DNA of 11,157 nucleotides from Clostridiales bacterium. GTDB taxonomy: Bacteria > Bacillota > Clostridia > Oscillospirales > Oscillospiraceae. The stretch covers positions 13,921 through 25,077 of the forward strand of contig DQDL01000104.1 of NCBI GenBank assembly GCA_003533405.1, written 5' to 3'. Position numbers and translations under genes: made by a program. Positions 7,097 to 11,157 of this stretch are shown here, one piece after another; position 1 is the first letter of the stretch, and each line of letters begins with the position of its first letter. The notes below the pieces were generated by a model. It searched no databases. It was not told the DNA's origin and saw only the letters and a list, made by a program, of their open reading frames with translations.

Positions 7097-7804
7097 ATGT
7101 CAGGTGAAACAGGATTTAGGATCTTTACGCAGATAACACGGCCCGACCCCGAGGTTGTGGAGCTTTTCCGTGAGCTTCCCGTGTGCAATATTGACGACTG
7201 CATGAATAAGCTTGCCGCCATGCACTCGGAGATAAAGCCGCTCAACAAGGTCAAGCTCCTCGGCACGGCGGTCACCGTGCGTGCCCCCATCGGCGATAAC
7301 CTCATGTTCCACGCAGCCATCAGCTTTGCGCAGGCCGGCGATGTCATCGTCGTTGCCGGCGGCGGCTGCACCGAAAGGGCGCTTTGCGGCGAGAACATGA
7401 TGCAGATCGCCCGCCAAAAGGGCATACGGGGCTTCGTTGTCGACGGCACGGTCAGAGACTCGGCAGCCTTGGATACCTTTGACGACTTTAACATTTTCGC
7501 TCGGGGCATCATGCCCAATGCATCCTACAAGGGCCTCGGTCCGGGCGAGATGAATGTTCCGATAGCCGTCGGCAATCAGGTCGTTTTCCCCGGCGATATA
7601 ATCGTCGGCGACGAGGACGGCGTCATCGCCGTCCGACCCGAGCAGGCAAGAGCCATAGCTGTCGAGGCAAAGAAGCTCAAGGAAAAGGAAGAAGCCAATC
7701 TGCAGCTTATCCTCAAGGGCGAATCCGACCGTTCATGGGTGCAAAAGGCACTCGAGGAGCGGGGATGCAGGTTCTACAATTGCTCGTGGGATGAGCTGAT
7801 GTAA
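7097..7804 (+). CDS. RraA-family aldolase/decarboxylase, paralog 2
   Basis: A 235-residue RraA-like protein with LLGTAVTVRAPIGDN (54-68), DVIVVAGGG (82-90), GFVVDGTVRD (112-121) with R120-D121, and GDIIVGDEDGVIAVRP (166-181). Unlike paralog 1, it has an acidic residue, E99, at the position of the first residue of the D-x20-R-D signature of metal-dependent HMG/oxaloacetate-type aldolases, so it is the better candidate for an active retro-aldolase giving pyruvate. The ribosome site is modest, GAGG (7086-7089), seven bases before ATG. It lies 21 bases after the dehydrogenase, matching the step order aldolase then reductase. The two paralogs are quite different in sequence, especially at the ends, and are not a recent duplication. 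Confidence 0.9.
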   Translation: MSGETGFRIFTQITRPDPEVVELFRELPVCNIDDCMNKLAAMHSEIKPLNKVKLLGTAVTVRAPIGDNLMFHAAISFAQAGDVIVVAGGGCTERALCGENMMQIARQKGIRGFVVDGTVRDSAALDTFDDFNIFARGIMPNASYKGLGPGEMNVPIAVGNQVVFPGDIIVGDEDGVIAVRPEQARAIAVEAKKLKEKEEANLQLILKGESDRSWVQKALEERGCRFYNCSWDELM

Positions 7805-7816
7805 AGGAGTTTACGC

Positions 7817-8119
7817 ATGATAAAGCACATTGTATTTTGGCGCATGAAGCCGGAGGCAAACGGCAACGACATGCACACCAATATCAAAATTGCAGCTGAG
7901 AAGCTCGACGAGGTCGCAAAGCAGTTCCCCAAGCTCAGGAGCATCACCCATCACACCTGTATTTTCAGCGGTGCACACTACTGGGACTATGTCGAGGAGA
8001 TGGAGTTTGACGATCTTGACGCATTAAAGGAGTGGGCGGCGTTCCCGCCGCACAAGGCTCTGCACGATTTTGTCGAGAGCATAAGAACGGAAAGAGCCGC
8101 AGTCGACTATGAATTCTGA
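7817..8119 (+). CDS. Dabb (stress-responsive alpha/beta barrel) domain protein
   Basis: A 100-residue single-domain protein. The start MIKHIVFWRMK and the end FPPHKALHDFVESIRTERAAVDYEF are characteristic of Dabb-domain proteins, small dimeric ferredoxin-like barrels that include polyketide cyclases and many proteins of unknown role. AAAGGAG (7803-7809) overlaps the previous stop and lies seven bases before ATG, so it is a true member of the operon, its last gene. In sugar-acid operons such proteins have no settled function; an isomerase, mutarotase-like or lactone-handling role is only a guess. The family call is firm. Confidence 0.88.
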   Translation: MIKHIVFWRMKPEANGNDMHTNIKIAAEKLDEVAKQFPKLRSITHHTCIFSGAHYWDYVEEMEFDDLDALKEWAAFPPHKALHDFVESIRTERAAVDYEF

Positions 8120-8127
8120 TTAATAAT

Positions 8128-8164
8128 AAAAACAGGCAGGTCTCAACGAGACCTGCCTGTTTTT
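8128..8164. terminator. Bidirectional terminator between convergent operons
   Basis: A perfect 12-bp stem, CAGGCAGGTCTC (8133-8144) with GAGACCTGCCTG (8148-8159), has an AAC loop and is flanked by AAAAA (8128-8132) and TTTTT (8160-8164). Each strand therefore reads as a hairpin followed by a T tract. It lies nine bases after the Dabb gene stop and ten bases past the copA stop, so it can end both transcripts. Confidence 0.96.
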
Positions 8165-8173
8165 CTGCGCACT

Positions 8174-8397
8174 TTACTCGATGCCGAGTACAGTGTAGCC
8201 GGCGTCCGTGACGGCGGCGGTGATAGCTGCATTGTCGACATTTTCCGTCATGCTGACTATCGCCGTGCCTTTCTCGTGGCTGACCTCTGCGACCGTTACG
8301 CCGCCGAGAGCCTCAAGTGCCTTCTTTACATGAGCCTCGCAATGCGAGCACATCATGCCTTCGATCTTGACTGTCTTTGTCATTGTTTTTTCCTCCT
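8174..8397 (-). other. copZ: Internal translation start giving a possible free CopZ copper chaperone (69 residues)
   Basis: Within copA, on the minus strand, AGGAGG (8397-8392) lies eight bases before an in-frame ATG (8383-8381), codon 780 of the fusion. Translation from there yields exactly 69 residues beginning MTKTVKIEGMMCSHC, a complete CopZ-like HMA domain of the normal stand-alone length. Either copA and copZ were once separate adjacent genes joined by loss of the copA stop, or both the fusion and a soluble chaperone are made. The signal is seen directly; its use is inferred. Confidence 0.6.
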
Positions 8398-10720
8398 GCA
8401 TTGAATTGATATCGTTTATAAGTGCGCCCAGCGCCTCGCCGGAAACGGCGTTTTTGCTGCGTTTGTCACGCTTGGCCGAGTACATATCGAACAAATTGAG
8501 CCGCAGTGCGTTTGTCACAACGCAGAAGCTTGAAAGGCTCATTGCCGCAGCGCCGTACACGGGGTTGAGCTGCCAGCCGAACAGGCTTATGAAGCAGCCT
8601 GCGGCGAGCGGGATGCCGATTACATTGTAGATAAACGCCCAGAAAAGATTTTCACGGATATTCGTGAGCGTTGCACGGGAAAGACGGATCTGCGCCGGAA
8701 CATCGCTGAGCTTACTGTTCATCAAAACAACATCCGCAGCGTCGATGGCGACATCCGTGCCTGCGCCGATGGCAATGCCGATATCGGCACTTGTGAGCGC
8801 CGGTGCATCATTTATGCCGTCGCCGACCATGGCGACCTTGCCGAGCGTCTTAAGCCTGGAGACAACGGCCTCCTTGCCGTCGGGCAGGACACCGGCAACG
8901 ACATTGTCTATGCCCGCTGCGCAACCGACCGCCGTTGCGGTGCGCAGATTATCGCCCGTGAGCATGACGACCTCGATGCCCATGCTTTTAAGCTCACGGA
9001 CAGCCTCGGCACTCTCGGGCTTGACGGTATCGGCAACGGCGATTATGCCGAGCAGCCTGCCGTTTTCGGCAAACAGCAGGGGAGTGCTGCCCTTGTCGGC
9101 GAGCGATTCGGCGTTATCGAGCACCGCTTTGTCGGGGCTTACCTGACCTGCGATATATTTCATCGAGCCGCCGAGCAGCACCTTGCCGCCTCTAACGGCG
9201 GAAAGACCGTTGCCGGGCAGCGCCTTGAAGTCCGTGACCTCGTCTGCGGTCATGCTGCGCTTTTCGGCTTCCGCAACGACCGCATGGGCAAGTGGATGCT
9301 CGCTCTTTGCCTCAAGCGCATAAGCAGCGGCGAGAAGCTCCACCTCCGTCACGCCGCCGGCGGGGTACAGCCCCGTGACCTCCGGCTCGCCCTTGGTTAT
9401 CGTGCCGGTCTTGTCGAGCGCAACGATCTTCACCTTGCCCGCTTCCTCGAGCGAGACGGCGGTCTTGAACAAAACGCCGTGCTTTGCGCCCACGCCGTTG
9501 CCGACCATGATGGCGACCGGCGTTGCAAGACCGAGTGCGCACGGGCAGCTTATGACGAGGACGGAGATAGCCCTTGCAAGCGCGAAGTCAAATGGCTTGC
9601 CGATGAGCAGCCACACGACGAGCGTCACAACGGCGATGCTCACGACCGTGGGCACGAAAACGCCGGAGACCTTGTCGGCAAGCTTTGCAATAGGCGCCTT
9701 TGTTGCGGCGGCGTCGCTCACCATCTTGATTATCTTTGAAAGGGTCGTGTCCTCGCCGACATGCGTTGCCTTGCAGCGGATAAAGCCCGAGGTGTTTATA
9801 GTCGCAGCGGACACCGTATCGCCGACGGCCTTGTCGACGGGAATGCTCTCGCCGGTCAGTGCAGATTCGTTGACGGCGGTGTCGCCCTCTAAGACCACAC
9901 CGTCAACGGGGATGCTCTCGCCCGGACGGACAACGAAAATGTCACCGAGCTTGACCTCCTCAACGGGGACGGTGGTCTCTGTGCCGTCACGCACTATATT
10001 TGCCGTTTTCGGCGCAAGGCGCATGAGCGATTTCAGCGCATCGGTGGTCTTGCCCTTGCTGTGTGCTTCAAGCATTTTGCCGACGGTGATGAGAACCAGT
10101 ATCATTGCCGCCGACTCGAAGTAGAACTCGTTCATCCACGGCATGGCCGCTTCCGAGCCGCCGTGCACCTGCGCATCGGTCATCATGAAAAGCGCATAAA
10201 CGCTCCACAAAAACGAAGCCGAAGCACCCAGCGCAACGAGCGTATCCATATTGGGCGCACCATGCATAACGCTCTTAAAGCCGGAGACAAAGAACTTTTT
10301 GTTGATGATCATGATGATGATCGTCAGCAGAAGCTGGATAAGCCCCATGGCGACATGGTTGCCCTCCAGCCAAGCCGGTATCGGCCAGCCCCACATGTGA
10401 GCGCCCATGGAAAAATACATGAGTACAAGAAGAAAGCCAAGGCTTGTAAACAGCCTGCGCTTGAGTACCGGCGTGTCGTGGTCGGCAAGAGCGTCCTCAT
10501 CGGGCTTAGCCGCCTGAGCCGCACCCTTGACCGACGCTCCGTAGCCTGCGTCCGTCACGGCACGGATGATATCGGCATCCGTAGCCGAGCCCTCAACGCC
10601 CATACTGTTCGTCAGCAGACTCACCGAGCAGGTCTCGACCCCCGGCACCTTCGACACCGCCTTTTCGACCCTCGCCTGACATGCGGCGCAGGTCATTCCG
10701 GTAACGATGAATTGCTTCAT
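8174..10720 (-). CDS. copA: Cu(I)-exporting P1B-type ATPase CopA with a C-terminal CopZ-like domain
   Basis: An 848-residue copper pump. The N-terminal HMA domain has GMTCAAC with C11/C14. The core has the actuator TGES (289-292), membrane motif CPC (392-394), phosphorylation site DKTGT (D436), HP (475-476) and GDGIND (633-638). YN (698-699) and MSLSS (727-731) in the last helices are the Cu(I)-specific P1B-1 signature. After a charged linker (about 748-779) comes a second HMA domain with GMMCSHC (C791/C794), the same length as stand-alone CopZ, making the protein longer than usual CopA. It exports cytosolic Cu(I) across the cell membrane. Its start overlaps the csoR stop by four bases (ATGA), with AGAGG shortly upstream, so the pair is translationally coupled and controlled by copper through CsoR. 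Confidence 0.97.
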   Translation of the reverse strand: MKQFIVTGMTCAACQARVEKAVSKVPGVETCSVSLLTNSMGVEGSATDADIIRAVTDAGYGASVKGAAQAAKPDEDALADHDTPVLKRRLFTSLGFLLVLMYFSMGAHMWGWPIPAWLEGNHVAMGLIQLLLTIIIMIINKKFFVSGFKSVMHGAPNMDTLVALGASASFLWSVYALFMMTDAQVHGGSEAAMPWMNEFYFESAAMILVLITVGKMLEAHSKGKTTDALKSLMRLAPKTANIVRDGTETTVPVEEVKLGDIFVVRPGESIPVDGVVLEGDTAVNESALTGESIPVDKAVGDTVSAATINTSGFIRCKATHVGEDTTLSKIIKMVSDAAATKAPIAKLADKVSGVFVPTVVSIAVVTLVVWLLIGKPFDFALARAISVLVISCPCALGLATPVAIMVGNGVGAKHGVLFKTAVSLEEAGKVKIVALDKTGTITKGEPEVTGLYPAGGVTEVELLAAAYALEAKSEHPLAHAVVAEAEKRSMTADEVTDFKALPGNGLSAVRGGKVLLGGSMKYIAGQVSPDKAVLDNAESLADKGSTPLLFAENGRLLGIIAVADTVKPESAEAVRELKSMGIEVVMLTGDNLRTATAVGCAAGIDNVVAGVLPDGKEAVVSRLKTLGKVAMVGDGINDAPALTSADIGIAIGAGTDVAIDAADVVLMNSKLSDVPAQIRLSRATLTNIRENLFWAFIYNVIGIPLAAGCFISLFGWQLNPVYGAAAMSLSSFCVVTNALRLNLFDMYSAKRDKRSKNAVSGEALGALINDINSMQEEKTMTKTVKIEGMMCSHCEAHVKKALEALGGVTVAEVSHEKGTAIVSMTENVDNAAITAAVTDAGYTVLGIE

Positions 10721-11025
10721 TTGAGTAACCTCTGGAGAGTATCGACAAGCTCGTCGATCTTACCGTCGTCGCCGTTTTTCACTCCCTCGGCAACGCAGGT
10801 GCGTATATGTGTTGACAAAAGCTCCCGATTAAAGGCATTCAGAGCCGCCGTTATCGCCGACACCTGAAGCAGGATATCGGGACAGTAGGCGCTGTTTTCG
10901 ACCATCTTTTTTATGCCCCTGACCTGACCCTCAATGCGGTTTAAGCGGTTCATGAGCAGCTTTACCTCCTGCTCGGAGCGCATCTTGGTCTTGGCGCAGC
11001 AGCACTGCTTTTCATGACATTCCAT
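10717..11025 (-). CDS. csoR: CsoR, copper-sensing transcriptional repressor
   Basis: A 102-residue all-helical repressor of the CsoR/RcnR family. MNRLNRIEGQVRGIKKMVE (25-43) is the family's DNA-binding helix region. The Cu(I) ligands C48, H73 and C77 have the spacing of the characterised CsoR proteins (Cys, +25 His, +4 Cys), which separates it from persulfide sensors lacking the His. An N-terminal extension has extra Cys/His residues (C3, H4, C8, C9, C10). The start is supported by GGGAGG seven bases upstream (minus strand, over 11033-11038). It is the first gene of csoR-copA and should repress its own promoter until Cu(I) binds. Confidence 0.95.
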   Translation of the reverse strand: MECHEKQCCCAKTKMRSEQEVKLLMNRLNRIEGQVRGIKKMVENSAYCPDILLQVSAITAALNAFNRELLSTHIRTCVAEGVKNGDDGKIDELVDTLQRLLK

Positions 11026-11029
11026 CCGT

Positions 11030-11046
11030 ATACCTCCCGGGGGTAT
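11030..11046 (-). promoter_or_regulatory. Second CsoR-type operator, overlapping the csoR ribosome binding site
   Basis: ATACCTCCCGGGGGTAT is a 17-bp imperfect palindrome with seven of eight half-site positions matching. It shares the ATACC...GGTAT ends of the promoter operator, its centre is 34 bp away (about three helical turns), and it includes the csoR Shine-Dalgarno. It could allow a second CsoR tetramer to bind and tighten repression. The resemblance may be partly due to the G-rich ribosome site. Confidence 0.55.
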
Positions 11047-11058
11047 TTTCTGAGCGTG

Positions 11059-11087
11059 ATTATATACCCCTAAGGGGTATCTGTCAA
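11059..11087 (-). promoter_or_regulatory. csoR-copA promoter
   Basis: On the minus strand, TTGACA (11087-11082) and TATAAT (11064-11059), both perfect consensus boxes, are 17 bases apart, an ideal vegetative promoter. Transcription should start near 11052, about 27 bases before csoR. Such a strong promoter needs strong repression, supplied by the operator in its spacer. Confidence 0.93.
11064..11080 (-). promoter_or_regulatory. CsoR operator in the promoter spacer
   Basis: ATACCCCTAAGGGGTAT is a perfect 8-1-8 palindrome matching the known CsoR box type (ATACCCC...GGGGTAT). It fills the spacer of the csoR promoter and touches the first base of the -10 box, so bound apo-CsoR would block polymerase. 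Confidence 0.92.
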
Positions 11088-11138
11088 GCCATATACGACA
11101 TCCTTATTTTGCATTTTTTCAATGCTTCTATACAAATC

Positions 11139-11157
11139 AAAACCTCCGGCTAAGCCG
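11139..11157. terminator. Probable first half of a terminator hairpin cut by the window edge
   Basis: AAAACCTCCGGC (11139-11150) is followed by TAA and GCCG, which begins the complementary arm and then the window ends. Within view, CGGCT-A-AGCCG already pairs. Continuation with GGAGGTTTT would make a bidirectional terminator separating the copper operon's promoter from the next unit. The stretch 11088-11138 is AT-rich with no gene. Confidence 0.45.

Noticed and set aside
1..11157. tRNA, rRNA, CRISPR repeats, insertion sequences, phage or defence genes.
   Set aside because: Nearly all of the window is filled by identified genes and short control regions; no cloverleaf-like segment, repeat array, transposase or terminal inverted repeats were seen.

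Overview
The window looks like a chromosomal segment of an anaerobic Gram-positive gut-type Clostridium relative, probably in the Oscillospiraceae/Ruminococcaceae range. This rests on the moderately GC-rich sequence, strong AGGAGG-type ribosome binding sites, tightly packed operons, LacI-type control of a TRAP-transporter catabolic operon, and a CsoR-CopA copper module whose ATPase carries an extra C-terminal metal-binding domain. The taxon is inferred from style, not from a marker gene. No RNA genes, mobile elements, CRISPR arrays or integration signs were seen.

Left part (1-8164, plus strand): the 3' end of a LacI-family regulator ends in a clean hairpin terminator. A roughly 300-base control region follows, with a promoter whose spacer holds a perfect 12-bp palindrome of LacI-operator type; two related half-conserved sites lie just downstream. 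The operon then reads: RraA-family aldolase 1, an enolase-superfamily (mandelate racemase subgroup) acid-sugar dehydratase, a three-gene TRAP transporter (binding lipoprotein, small permease, large permease), a UlaG-like metallo-beta-lactamase-fold hydrolase interrupted by an in-frame TAG at codon 16, a beta-hydroxyacid dehydrogenase with a DUF1932-type C-terminus, RraA-family aldolase 2, and a small Dabb-domain protein. A strong terminator closes it.

The operon reads as a self-contained catabolic route. An organic acid, probably a sugar acid or aldarate, is imported by the TRAP system. A lactone form may be opened by the UlaG-like protein if it is functional. The acid is dehydrated to a 2-keto-3-deoxy acid, cleaved by an RraA-type aldolase to pyruvate plus an aldehyde, and the aldehyde is reduced or rearranged by the dehydrogenase. 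The individual families are clear; the substrate and the order of steps are inference.

Right part (8174-11157, minus strand): a copper-resistance operon csoR-copA, convergent with the catabolic operon and sharing its bidirectional terminator. The promoter is a consensus TTGACA-17-TATAAT with a 17-bp CsoR palindrome filling the spacer, and a second, imperfect palindrome overlaps the csoR ribosome binding site. CopA has a typical N-terminal metal-binding domain and Cu(I) P1B-1 core, plus a C-terminal 69-residue CopZ-like domain that is preceded by its own in-frame Shine-Dalgarno and ATG, so free CopZ could be made from the same gene. The window ends in what looks like the first half of another terminator hairpin.

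The most noteworthy points are the interrupted hydrolase gene, the fused but possibly separately translated CopZ domain, the pair of RraA paralogs with different active-site signatures, and the unassigned substrate of the catabolic operon.
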